Below are positions 53,415 through 64,000 of a DNA stretch of 64,000 bases, one piece after another (position 1 is the stretch's first letter; every line of letters starts with the position of its first letter). Under the pieces are notes generated by a model that saw only the letters and a program-made list of their open reading frames with translations, had not been told where the DNA came from and searched no databases. The translations under genes and the position numbers were made by a program. This stretch comes from Loripinus fragilis (lineage: Eukaryota; Mollusca; Bivalvia; Lucinida; Lucinidae): positions 85,183,950 to 85,247,949 of the forward strand of contig OZ026518.1 in the NCBI GenBank assembly GCA_964019695.1, read 5' to 3'.

Positions 53415-53862
53415 TGCATGTATGCGACAGTAACACATTTTAATAATTTGCCCATGACTTAAAATGCTTGTTTTATTTTTTCAAATTTTGTCAATAAATT
53501 TCAGAAATAACAGTCATCTCATGAGAAAAAGCTGTTTGAAATCAGCTAATAATGAAGATGCACATCAGTCTATGCATCCGCACGGTAGGTTCTGTGCATG
53601 CAACTAATAAGAATATTGAGAATGTATTGAGCCATACCTGGCCGAGACACTCCAAAGACAAGTGTTCTCGTAAGTTTAAATAGCCTGGGTTCCAGTCTGA
53701 TCATGTTTCTTCTTTTTTATTGTTCCGTTTCTTGGTCAAAATGAATCAAAATAAATAACTGACTACCGATACCTTTGATGTTGCATCTTTTTATTCTCTT
53801 TTTTTAGAATATAAGCATAAGAAAGAAAATATTGCCATAATATTGACGACTAGACCCAAGCT
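53415..53862. repeat. Dispersed repeat, copy 2
   Basis: Matches 48390-48712 (tttaataatttgcccatgac; gcctgggttccagtctgatc; gactaccgataccttt; tattgacgactagacccaag), with about 130 bp of extra sequence in the middle. Confidence 0.7.
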
Positions 53863-53924
53863 AAGTTTAAAGAGCTCAGCTCAGGACCTTTCAGTGGATT
53901 TGTTGTACATGCAAGATACTCAAA

Positions 53925-54110
53925 GGGGGTCTTGCATCTGTGCCCACGCATGGATTTTCTTTAAACTTTGCATGATAATGACTCGTTATATACAAACTAC
54001 GAAAATGTATGTATCGAATTAGATAGTTAAGAATAAGGCTTAGGAAGCAACCCTGACGTACTCCACCTTTGAGGTGACACCTGTCTCTATATTTCCATGT
54101 CCTAAATCTA
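53925..54110 (-). pseudogene. Reverse-transcriptase scrap
   Basis: The minus-strand translation contains HLKGGVRQGCFLSLILNYLI, close to the GVRQGCxLSPxLFNxYI block of LINE reverse transcriptases. Nothing else of the domain is readable. It is too degraded to assign to the 44861-48262 family (which has LKQGDPLSP). Confidence 0.5.
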
Positions 54111-54140
54111 TAGTTTTGTTTATTTCTATGATTTATCATC

Positions 54141-54980
54141 TAGATTAAATCCAAAATACCATAGGCATTATACTATTACCAGGAAACCATTTGGACATAT
54201 TATGGTTTACGTTTTCTGAAGAAGTGATTATAAAATTTCAATATTTTTTTTCAAAAATTTACAAAACATTCAACATTAAATTCCAAATATAGATATGTTT
54301 TAGTCTTTGTCAAGATATCATATTATCACAAAAACATGCCATATATATCCTACTGATCTGAGCCAAATTTCATGAAAATCCAAAACCGGTAACTTTGTCA
54401 TTTCCTACCTCTTATGGGTATAGGTCAGTTTTAGCAAAATTAATTATTTAGTTGAAATGAATCAATAACTCGACAGAAGGAGGTTGTTTTTAAATCTACT
54501 TCCACTTTCCTTAAAGAAAGACATGTTTAGACAATTTCAAATGATTCAATTGCCTGAAATGCCAAAGATCATGGCCCCATGTCATGGCACTATGGTGCCA
54601 AGACAATGTGTATCACTTCCTCAAATCATGCATGATATTGTTTAAGAAACATAATATCCTATCAATAAACATGTGAAAACAAGAAGACCAAATATTTCTA
54701 TACATCCCAACTGAACTAGAGTAACCACATTTTGGTGCCGTGACCAGGATTAAGTGTAACAGAGTCATATCAAAGGTATCATAGAACAGTTTTCTGCATG
54801 AATAAGTGAGGTCCATAAAACGAAACTGTATGCCTGGAATATACAGCCAGCCAAAGAATAAATGTTGCAATTTGATGGAAATCAGCATCAGTTTTACAAA
54901 ATAGAATAAACAGAGAAGATTCAAGCATTAATTTAGCAATTCCTTTGAAGCCAAGAGTTCTCTGTGACCAAAATGGTTAA
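54141..54980. other. No recognised gene
   Basis: A 103-codon minus ORF (54613-54924) lies directly downstream, in transcription sense, of the zinc-finger relic but has no recognisable motif. Confidence 0.35.
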
Positions 54981-54984
54981 TTTT

Positions 54985-55126
54985 AATCAATGGGTTTGAC
55001 AAGGGCTTATTCTTGTGAACCAGGTTTATTAATGAGGCTTACAATTATACAACCATAGATATAAAGTTCTTCTCCTGTATGAACTGACTTGTCATAAGGT
55101 TTCTCTTCTGTATGAATTAAAATTCT
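54985..55126 (-). pseudogene. C2H2 zinc-finger relic
   Basis: The minus strand reads LIHTEEKPYDKSVHTGEELY then IYGC. HTEEKPY and HTGEELY are two diverged copies of the HTGEKPY linker that joins tandem C2H2 fingers, with the finger between them mostly deleted. No zinc-binding set is complete. Confidence 0.55.
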
Positions 55127-55129
55127 TAA

Positions 55130-56320
55130 TAATGTTACATATTAAGTGTAACATTGGTTAGATGAAGTTTTAACGTTAGAAACTAGATGTGGTAAGTCCA
55201 GTGTCACCATATTGTATCGTTTTGGGTAATTTAATTGTGTAAGCACTTCATTAAATAAGAATCATGGCACTTAATATCAAAGAATATTGTTTTTTTTCTT
55301 TTTCCAATCAGCAATAGGGAAAAACACTGAACATATCAACTTCTACCAATAAACGTACTAGCATGGTGATTTAAACTAAGCAAGTATTCAAGTATGTTTT
55401 ACAGTGAAACGTGATTATTGTATTTTTTACATTTTGATGAATTAGGGCCATGTGTTTACATCAAGTTGAAAAATATGTTACCGGTCTTTGAATTTCATGA
55501 AATTTTGTCTACACATTCTTAACATATACGGAAAGTTTATATGATGAAATAGTATCTTGACAAAGACCGCAACGTGTAAAAATTTTAATTCCAAATTCGA
55601 CTGAATACAAAATATACAGTTGAAAATTGGGGTACCATCTCATAAAAATGATTGCCCACCCGCTATCCTAATACATATAAAGCCATTTATAGTATCAACG
55701 AACTTATCAGTGATATAGTTATTAAATAAAGCATTTCTGCGCCCGTTACATGATATGTCAATTACTTTAGAAATGATTATAACTGGATACCCTAAGGTAT
55801 TGTAGTGATATCATACATGACGTCATAAATTAGCAATGGAATTGCACAAAAACTCAAATGCACCATAAATATAAAAGTCATACCCAATACAATAAATAAA
55901 CATAATATTATCAAATTCCAAGCGTGGGCAGACTCCCATGTTAATTTCCCATACCATGAAAGAGCCCCTTTACCCATTTTCCCACCAGTCAGACACGTTT
56001 ACTTCGTCTGAATATGTTCTAAGGTATCAAATATTGCAAAATACCCAGATAAGATTGCTCCCTAAGGATCAGTCTGATCCGGGTTCATAGTGATTGCTTC
56101 CATGATCATGATAAAAGTCTAGTCTGAATTACACTTGAATATCTGCAGCAGATGTAAATAGCAGACAACATTTAGGACAAAACAATTTGGTTAAAAGGTG
56201 GTTAACTCATTGCATGCTGGGTAATTCATCATACTTTTGTTTTCGTCAACTTACTTTTCAAAATTAACTTTAAAAAGGAAGTAAAAACTTCCGGAACGCT
56301 ACCATAGTGTATTTTTGTTA
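55130..56320. other. No recognised gene
   Basis: AT-rich intergenic DNA. A gatcagtctgatccgggttc motif is at about 56068, and a gcatgctgggtaattcatca block at 56212. Confidence 0.35.
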
Positions 56321-56324
56321 GTTT

Positions 56325-56632
56325 GTTTTGTTGCTTTACGTCCCTAGCCAACAGCTATGGTCATGGCGGGACGGTCAGTTCACCTTACCACATTTTTTCC
56401 TGGACAAGCTTCAACAAGCGGTTGACCAGTACTTCCTGGACATATTTTCGCTTGTAATTGACAACAACCCTTCTTGAATGATTCAGCGAAAGGGAGGAGA
56501 ATGACAATAGAATTATTTCATGATCAATCTCTACGGGCCGGGATCAAACTCGCGACCCTGGAACTGCTGTCAGACACGCATCTGTAGTCAGACACGCCAC
56601 GTTACCGACTGCGCTTCGCGGCACGGTCTACC
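56325..56632 (-). mobile_element. tRNA-derived SINE-3
   Basis: The minus strand shows A-box gcgcagtcggtaac, B-box gagtttgatccc and a body ending in acgtaaagcaac. It differs from SINE-1 and SINE-2 but keeps the gggacg...ttacgtccc style tail of SINE-1. Confidence 0.75.
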
Positions 56633-58170
56633 TTAGTGTCAACCTTTTTAGATCCAGATCAGCTCCGACCCAATGTCGGGCTTGATACGGGTCCAAACAG
56701 TTCGCAAATGCTATCAGCACATGCAAAACATCCCCGTTGGTAAGGAAAAAGTTAAATAGTATATGTATTGTCTGAATTTATATGAATAGTACGTGATTGT
56801 TTGGATTACACATGCATAGAATGCATGCATGCCAATCTAGTGGGGTTTAGAGGCCGCCTATATATTTTGTCCTCATTAGGCATCAAAGACATTGGCGAAA
56901 CTACATAGACGGCAGGCTTGTCCTAGCCTTTGCTGTTCGCTATTGTACTTGATAATATATAAACATCTGGCTCAAATGTGAAGTTAGCTTGTGGTTCTAA
57001 TAATCACATGGCAACGCAAAAATGCTCCATAACTGGAGTTTATTATGAAAAGTAATATCGAGTTCAACTCTCTAAATTCTGATTAAAAGAGATGATACGA
57101 TACAGAAGTTGAAATTTCAAGGTCAGGATTTGTCATGTGTAAGATCAATCGTTGTCTAATAGTTTCTGATCTTGTGACTTCAGAACTTGAAAACTCTCAT
57201 TACAAAGTATCGGCATCTAAATGCATAATTTTCGTTTTTCGCCACTGTTGGTTTCCCTTGCATTTCAATTTCTAAACTCAAAATGTTGACTTTCTATTTC
57301 AATATTTTGATTGAAAACCAAAATTTTAACTACTGAACAATACATTGAATTGCTTACTTTTGACCGTATATAATATACGCGCAACATTACCATCCAAAAT
57401 AAAACATATGCATCACATGACAAAAATCCACAAAATACAGCGAACCGAAATCAGCCTGTACATAGAATGACAGAAACTAGCAGTTTCATGTCTTTGCTGC
57501 GTGCTAAGTTGGTAGCTAATAACCATTTGTTTCCCTATAGGGACAGTGAACCTGGCACACCGAATAGATGACCAGGTGGCTGATCAGAGTCTCCAATCTA
57601 TTATCATGAATATTAATCATTTTGGTGTAATTTTTCACTGAAAGATGAGATAACATAGAACATGTGTAATATGCCTTCACAGTAAACAGTTGGAGGTAGG
57701 ACAGTGTGCAGCCAATAATTATCATTAATTAGTGACCACTGTTACAATTATGGAGCAAGATGTGTTTCCCTGGGAAAGCGATGTTTGCCTTTAAGCATTG
57801 CTCTGACAAATGAAGCATATGAAAGACATCATAACTCCTAAATAAACTCACAAAAAGATTGAAAATGCAAATAAAACAATAATAAATCAACTCTATGGTA
57901 AGTCTCTATAATTTCCAAGAAGATTTTGTTGTTAGTAATTTATTTTTTTTATCTCCTGACAAAATCACAGGTATATAATTTTGGCGTATTCTCTGCTTCC
58001 AACCATCTGTTGTCGGTCTGTTTTTTGTCTGTCCAGAACCAATCTCATATGTGTTATTTGTATATACAGTATGTATATTTGTTAAGTTATACAGCTTTGA
58101 ATCAGTGGGGGCTATATTGGATTTGGGTTGTCTGCCATTCCGTGTTTCGGTCCTTCCGTCCGGCTGTCTG
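56633..58170. other. No recognised gene
   Basis: Contains a palindromic motif block at 56645-56745 (gatccagatcagctccgac; gcttgatacgggtccaaaca) and otherwise unassigned AT-rich DNA. Short ORFs are not convincing. Confidence 0.4.
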
Positions 58171-58171
58171 T

Positions 58172-59130
58172 CATAATTTTGTTTCCGCTCAATATCTTGA
58201 GAAATACTATATAGAATCTTACTAAATTTTGTATGTGCATTTATATTGACAGGATCTAGATTGGGATTGTTAGACACACTTTTTTGATTATTTGTACCAG
58301 AGTTATGGCCCTTTATTTACGCCAAAATTTCGTTTCCGCTCTATATCTTGAGAATCAATTGGTAGAATTCCACCAAATTCTTTATATGCATTCATCTTGG
58401 CAAAATCTAGCTTGGGATGTTACACGTCATTTTTCACAATTTGTACCAGAGTTTTGGCCCTTAATTTAGGCCGAAATTTCGTTTCCGCTCAATATCTTGT
58501 GAACTAACTGACATTTTTTCACCAAATTTTATATATGCATTCATAATGACAAGATCTAGCTTGGGATTGTTACATGTCATTTTTCCCAGATTTGTACCAG
58601 AGTAATGGTCCTTGATTTGTGTCAAAATTTCGTTTCCGCTCAAAATCCTGAGAACCAATTGATAGAATTTCACCAAATGTTATATCTGCATTCATCTTGG
58701 CAAGATCTAGCTAAGGATTGTTAGACATCATTTTTTGCATATTTGTATCAGAGTTATGGCCCTTTATTTACACAGAAGTTTTGTTTCCTCTCAATATCTT
58801 GAGAACGAATTGATAGAATTTCACCAAATTTTATATATGCATTCATATTGGCAAGATCTAACTTGCACTTGTTACATGTCATTTTTCGCACATTTGTACA
58901 AGAGTGATGGCCCTTTATTTATGCCAAAGTTTTGTTTCCGCTCAATATCCTGAGAACAAATTGACAGAAATTCACCAAATTTTATTTGTGCATTCATATT
59001 GACAAGATCTAGGTGGGAATTAATTGTTATTTTTTGCTTATTTGTAATAATGCAATGGCCCTGGATTGATGTCAGAATTTTGTTCTGCTCAATATCTTTA
59101 GATTTTACTGCATAATATCTTTGGAACTTG
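58172..59130. repeat. Tandem array, about seven units of 149-151 bp
   Basis: gtttccgctcaatatcttga marks units at about 58181, 58332, 58481, 58632, 58783, 58934 and 59082. Each unit also has accagagttatggccctt, tttcaccaaattttatat and gacaagatctagcttggga. Read on the minus strand the units give a recurring peptide (SQDIERKQNFG; LDLVNMNA). Confidence 0.92.
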
Positions 59131-59825
59131 ACCTTTTTACCGCATGAAAAGCGCTGCAGCGGGGCTACAGTCAGATTCTCTGACAATTTTAGTTAAGTAC
59201 AGTTTTGTATTGATTTAGCTCTAGCCTTTTTTACTTATTTAGAGGGTCATTTAAAATTTGCATGATGTTATATTGTTTTGGCAAGCAAATATGGGGAAAA
59301 TCTGGCATGGTGTTTTGCTTTGCTTTTTTTGACCAGTCCATTCCTTTTCCACAATACTATGAAATTTTAACAAAATTAGATCAAACAGGTACAACCGCGC
59401 AAGTAGCAAGTTAGCAAAAGCACATCTAGAGTCGCGTCATCGCAAGACCACTGGTTCAGATTTCAAAGACTCGCCGAACAAGGTGGCGTAATAAGTGACA
59501 AGCTCGTCAAAATAAGAGAAACCGCAATCCATATTTAGCAACATTCCCGCTTGTAGCGAGTAGGCGGGGCTAAATGGTTGTCAAAAAACCATGATCATTT
59601 GGTCAGAAGGCGGAGCGAAACGGTTGTAAACATTAATGTGCCACACCGTGGCAAAATAAACTGTCCGTTTGTGAGCACGAAGTCGAGAGGTACAGGCTGA
59701 TCAGGATCATTATATGGGCACTTGATAGCTATTTAAAGGACCTGCAGACAGCGTAGTGTAACAAGATCCTTGAGCACAAGGCTGATCTGAGTCTTCCACT
59801 AGCACACATATCATAGTTTCGTTTG
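59131..59825. other. No recognised gene
   Basis: Intergenic sequence, GC-richer from about 59390. No repeat family recognised. Confidence 0.35.
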
Positions 59826-60163
59826 GTGCGGACCCCCAATCCCCCTCTGGATCTGCACATGGCTAGCTACGAAATTTCCACAAACGGCAGCCAATCCAGT
59901 GCTGACATTGTACCTCTCGTAAACCAAACTGGTGAGGATTTTGCGGCCAGAGCAGGCGCCACTGTCAACCAAGTCAATTACAATCAAATGAACTGGTTTA
60001 CACCACCGTATTATGGATTTGGAGGTTGTTTTCTGGGGGTACATTCATATGCTCCAGGACCTCCTCTGTAAACTGTAAAACAAGTTGAGGGCACAAATAG
60101 AAACGTTGTCCAGGCTGTTCCCCACCCCCCAACCCCCGACAAAAACTCCTGGGTCCGCGCATG
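59826..60163. repeat. Two Repeat-H end fragments
   Basis: ccccctctggatctgcacat (59840) and actcctgggtccgcgcatgg (60144) each match the right-hand end of Repeat-H. The ORF between them is described in the findings. Confidence 0.6.
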
Positions 60164-60331
60164 GAACCTATGCTATCCTCAAATATCTGTAGTGATGCTT
60201 CTAGGGTACAAGATTGCTGGAATCTTACGAAAACTCTAGTCAGAACGAATATAAATATGCCCTGCGCCCAAATGCTTTATATTTAATAGCTAGTTTCATA
60301 CATGCCTGTTTAGTTGACCGTAACCTACAAA

Positions 60332-60635
60332 CATGCGCGGATACAGAGAGGGGGACAGGGGTCCAGCCCCGCTGAAAAATCACAAAAAGGGTTTCTTAAC
60401 AATACTAGTCTCGATCCCCTGAAAAATCGCAAAGCTGCAAAGCCAGCATTTAATGTTGGGCCATCATCCGCCCACCAGAGAAACGCATTTAATGGCGTTT
60501 CGCTGGTCCGCATTAGTGGCATTGGATTCTTTCTCCTCTTCTCCCACCATGAACAAAAAACAAAAACAACAACAAAAACGTTGTCATATCTGTAGCTGGA
60601 CCCCCTCTGACAAAGCTGTCTGGATCCGCGCATGA
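60332..60635. mobile_element. Repeat-H copy 3, complete
   Basis: The ends catgcgcggatacagag and ctggatccgcgcatg are inverted; internal gcccaccagagaaacgc faces ggcgtttcgctggtccgc. Copy 1 (22944-23257) aligns along the whole length. Confidence 0.82.
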
Positions 60636-61920
60636 CAAATATAGTTTGGTTGACCGTAACTACAAATATCGGCAATTATTTCCTACGGAAGAGGTTTCGT
60701 TCCATACATCGACGCAGATATTTCTTTACAAGCGTCAATGTGAAAAGCATACATGTATTTAAAACTCATAGATCCAGATAAGGAAATTTTATACGCATAA
60801 ATGGTAAGTATTTTCTTATCCATCTATTTAAACTGTGTTTTGGCACGCTAGAGAACCTCTGTACTCGATAAGCGCAGTCATCGCGTGGTGGTCACAGTCG
60901 ACGGGTGGAAAAAATGGCGTGATAATGTGCACCTTTCTGTTGAAAAATGTAATAAATTTATTAATATTTCACTTCTAAGAGTATTTATTGCTGATTATTG
61001 TCACTAATATATACAGCTTTGTATCTGCGTGACAGTACGTGTGTGGGTTAAGCGATAGCCCCAAACAGCGCCTTATTTATACAAAGAAAGTGTTTTTTCC
61101 TCCAAAAATAGGATGTAAGATTTTTTTGTGTATATTCTGAAATTTATGCTTGCTTAAGATAAAACGCTAAATACCAGGGCTTTAATGTACAAAAGTTTGA
61201 AATCTGTGGGTAGAGCATTTTCAAAGTTATTGAAGTGTTTAATACTGTACGCACAGTTCTCTATATCGGGTGTTCTGGCCCAATGATCAGGTGCTCCTGT
61301 ACACAGTCGTCTGGATTAGATAAAAGAGAACTGTACGCATATGTCGCGGGTTGTCCATGCTATATTTGAGCCAGCACATGTGTTTTGGGGTATGTGTTGC
61401 ATTTTTGACCAACGAAAACCCAGGCAAGCCTGTGCAGACTCGCATTAGCCTTTGTTACGAATTTACACAAACTATGGATTAAGATAAAGACTCGAAACAA
61501 AATTTGGACCTCTAGTCCAACTAGATGAGTCGAAAGTCTTAACTGACCAACGCAATGACACCTTAGCAGGTGGCATGCCCCCCATAACTAATTTAGACGT
61601 GTTCAATCTTCCAATCAAATCCATGGCCAGTGGATTTAGCTCGTTGTATGCTGGGATATTTCTATGCTTTTTGTCATCTGCTGATTTTACCTGATCTAGG
61701 TCCAAACTGTTTTACTAAGGTCATCAGCAGGCGGCACATGTATATAAAGAGTGTGGTCAGGCGCCCTTATCAACTAGATTGTAGGTATAATTTCCAGTAT
61801 CCCACTTCTGGAAAACGGAACAACCCTTAGATAGTCCACGCATCAGGACGCGTTGAACTGAATATTTTTCTCATTTTGGTAAATATGTTGGCATTCCATT
61901 GCTAATTTACAGCCACAAAG
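60636..61920. other. No recognised gene
   Basis: Contains one gatctaggtccaaactgttt motif (61692) and otherwise unassigned sequence. Confidence 0.35.
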
Positions 61921-61937
61921 CGATCACGGTCCACAAG

Positions 61938-62335
61938 GGGGGGGCGGGGGGGGGGGGGTGGGGGGACTCTGCTACTGTTTGATACTAGCCTAGGCTCGGG
62001 GCATTTTTTTTAATTAAATTTTTGAATTACATTATTTTTGGGGGGTTTCAGAAATATATATATTTTTGGGGGAATGAAGATTTTGTGTGGATATTTTTTG
62101 GGGGCATGACCAAATTGGACTAGTTTTAGGTGTCTCTGCTATGTATTTTAGGGTCTTTTCTTATGATAAATGTACAGAGTTACAGAGTGAGAATATTTTT
62201 GCGTGGCAAAAATTTTAAATATTTTTTGGGGTGCTTGATATTCCCGATATTTTCTGGCGGCAAAAGGTAGATGCTGGGCCCAATCCTACGTATGAAGAAA
62301 AAGTTAGATTACCCCCCCCCCCCCCCCCCTCACAC
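61938..62335. repeat. G-rich and C-rich tracts
   Basis: A G-dominated run of about 30 at 61936-61972, several gggg blocks in 62038-62245, and a C run of about 18 ending in ctcacacacactcac (62312-62341). Confidence 0.85.
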
Positions 62336-63000
62336 ACACTCACCCTGGGTCACTATTTATGATGAGAAGTTGCTAGCTAAGTGATATGTGATGGCGGATT
62401 GAGTTATTTCTGGCGATTTTATAGAAGATGCTTCTTATTAATCATAACATGTATTAAATCTGAACATATGTTGATCTATGCTCTACGGGAGTTCGGCTTA
62501 TTCTACATTCTGGAGCTTCTAATGGTCCGTGATCGGAGTAAAAATTATGGGTTAATCCCACAATAATTTTCAACCCCGTAAGGCCAAGCTACCCACATCA
62601 TAATCTAATATTCACACGCAGAACCGGTTTCATCACCATAATGTTACATGGCAATGTATCAGCGGATGGACAACGCTAATATCTCCCCGAATTTTTCGGA
62701 GGATAAAATGAAGAAGAATATTTAACAATGAGCTTTAAAACACATTACATATTTTCCTTTTTCAGTATAAATGGGTTAGCACACGAGATCTTGGCGTGAA
62801 GTTATATTTAATGCATGCATGTATAGCTCTCTAATGAAAATAGGCCTGTATTTGGAATAAAACTTGCATCTTCATACCTGCTTTGAGTCTGCGAGCAGCG
62901 AATGCTCGGATACATAGGCTCGCATAAGCCTCGGCTGTTCTTCCAAAATCTCCTGTGCTGTCCTTGTCTTTGTAATTAGCCTGCGAATACCCAGTGTGCA
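62336..63000. other. No recognised gene
   Basis: Unassigned; 62880-62945 resembles the gcgagaatgcg...cttcgctg repeat seen at 38560 and 39680. Confidence 0.35.
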
Positions 63001-63009
63001 CGTAAAATC

Positions 63010-63082
63010 GGGCCACTATCGGCCCGCAAGCAAAACGCCATCCGAACGGCGTTTCGCTGGCGGGCCGATAGTTGCCCGAGAT
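63010..63082. repeat. Strong hairpin, gcgtttcgctgg type
   Basis: ctatcggcccgcaagcaaaa then cgccat faces acggcgtttcgctggcgg then gccgatag; about 28-bp arms. It is related to the central hairpin of Repeat-H. Confidence 0.8.
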
Positions 63083-63289
63083 TGGACACTGGCTGGGCCT
63101 ATCATCTGCCGAGGTCGACCGTTAAATAGTTTTGCTGTCCATTGAGCGGCAAACAGTATTGACCCAGATCAGACTGAGCATACACTGTTTGCAAAAAATA
63201 TTTCTAAAATGTTCCAGCAGAAGACAACACGTTTTATTGTGATTAGCGTTTTTTTCGGCCATAGAGATTTTGTTTATATCCAAAATGTA

Positions 63290-63510
63290 ATGCTTTTCTC
63301 TAAAAAGTGCGCAGACCCTGATGAAAAGTCGTATTATGCTTGCGGGAATTCATCTTGATGTCAAAGGGAGAAAGAGATGAGACTGGCTATATGAAATCAA
63401 TTTATAATGAATGAAACGTAAAGTAAAACTGACAAACACATAAAGGTCTAGGAGCTAGACTAATCGCGGCCTTCACTGTTTGCCAAAGTGCCTCTTTAAG
63501 GAGAAACAGA
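63290..63510. repeat. MITE-F copy 6
   Basis: cgcagaccctgatgaaaagt, then cttcactgtttgccaaagtg. The interior between the halves is unrelated (63360-63470). Confidence 0.55.
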
Positions 63511-63639
63511 ATTACTTAGTAGCTTTTTAAAATGCTTCCAGAAACACACTATTAACGTTTTGCATGCTGATTCTTTTTTTCCGCAAACTATTTTGTCATC
63601 ATAACCAGATTACAGCTTTATCGAGCCAACATCCCATCA

Positions 63640-63680
63640 CGGGCCATTATTGGCACGCCAGCGAAACGCCAGTTGCCTGA
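63640..63680. repeat. Half of the gcgtttcgctgg hairpin
   Basis: gggccattattggcacgcca then gcgaaacgccag; the second arm is missing. Confidence 0.6.
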
Positions 63681-63764
63681 TTTCTAATATAATAGGTGCT
63701 TACTGGGTACAGGCTCGAACAGTTTAGATCTAGATCAGTCTTCAAGTTTTGTCAAAAATAATAA

Positions 63765-63945
63765 GTGAGTATGATCAGAAAATACCACAATCACAAACCG
63801 AAGACAAACCCATGGCACCGCGAGGAAGAGCCACACAACCATTACGAGACACCAGGAATACAAACTAGATGATAGCAAAACTAGAATGTACATAAAGCCT
63901 GGTCTCAAAGCCCCCCCCCCACCCCCCCCCCCCCCGGAGCAATCT
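63765..63945. repeat. Repeat-G copy 3 with C tract
   Basis: Starts gtgagtatgatcagaaaata and contains cccatggcaccgcgaggaag. It is followed by C runs at 63910-63936, as copy 2 is by G. Confidence 0.75.
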
Positions 63946-64000
63946 GATACCAAAATCGACTCTTCTCCGCTAGTGTCAAATAGTTTGATCAAGATCGGGT

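Noticed and set aside
54613..54924. 103-codon minus ORF as part of the zinc-finger gene
   Set aside because: No cysteine/histidine spacing of a finger is present and the composition is hydrophobic and random-looking.
60325..60675. 116-codon minus ORF
   Set aside because: It is the Repeat-H element read through; the homologous repeat at 22944-23257 has a different set of stops.

Overview
The window is eukaryotic nuclear DNA from an invertebrate. It is AT-rich and carries one spliced gene, tRNA-derived SINEs, a LINE and dozens of short palindromic transposon relics. There are no operons, Shine-Dalgarno sites or dense ORFs. A mollusc, most likely a bivalve, is my best guess from the repeat style; this is inference and was not tested by a search.

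Positions 1-41442 (minus strand) hold one gene, DNA ligase IV (LIG4), the ATP-dependent ligase of non-homologous end joining. I reconstructed 17 consecutive coding exons from the ATG at 41442 to 20. Every junction has a GT donor and an AG acceptor, and the reading phase is unbroken. The 817 codons cover the N-terminal DNA-binding domain, the nucleotidyltransferase domain with its KYDGER lysine, the OB-fold, a basic nuclear localisation patch, BRCT1 and most of the XRCC4-binding linker. The second BRCT and the 3' end lie beyond the left edge.

Almost everything between these exons is repetitive. At least eight families of small palindromic (MITE-like) elements recur in the introns, with six SINE copies of one family, a pogo-like element, a 35-bp minisatellite and several near-perfect hairpins. 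Intron 1 (33794-41256) is a nested stack. A tRNA-derived SINE is split by a hAT-like element with an 8-bp target duplication and by a 3.7-kb element with inverted repeats of about 0.78 kb and a 9-bp target duplication (Mutator-like architecture). The hAT-like element itself contains a second hAT-like element, which contains a MITE.

Positions 41443-44330 are LIG4 upstream DNA with retroelement tails and a poly(T) tract. Positions 44380-48262 (minus) are a non-LTR retrotransposon with an uninterrupted 1133-codon endonuclease/reverse transcriptase ORF and four 124-bp tandem units in its 3' region. Positions 48263-64000 contain no gene I can recognise. They hold further MITEs, a degenerate reverse-transcriptase scrap, a zinc-finger relic, a second tRNA-derived SINE, a tandem array of about 150-bp units and homopolymer runs.

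The most noteworthy parts are the long-TIR element packed with a GCGAAAAGGA-type motif, the nested stack in intron 1, and the pile-up of mutually inverted hairpin elements inside the introns of a DNA-repair gene. Repeat boundaries marked approximate were read by eye.
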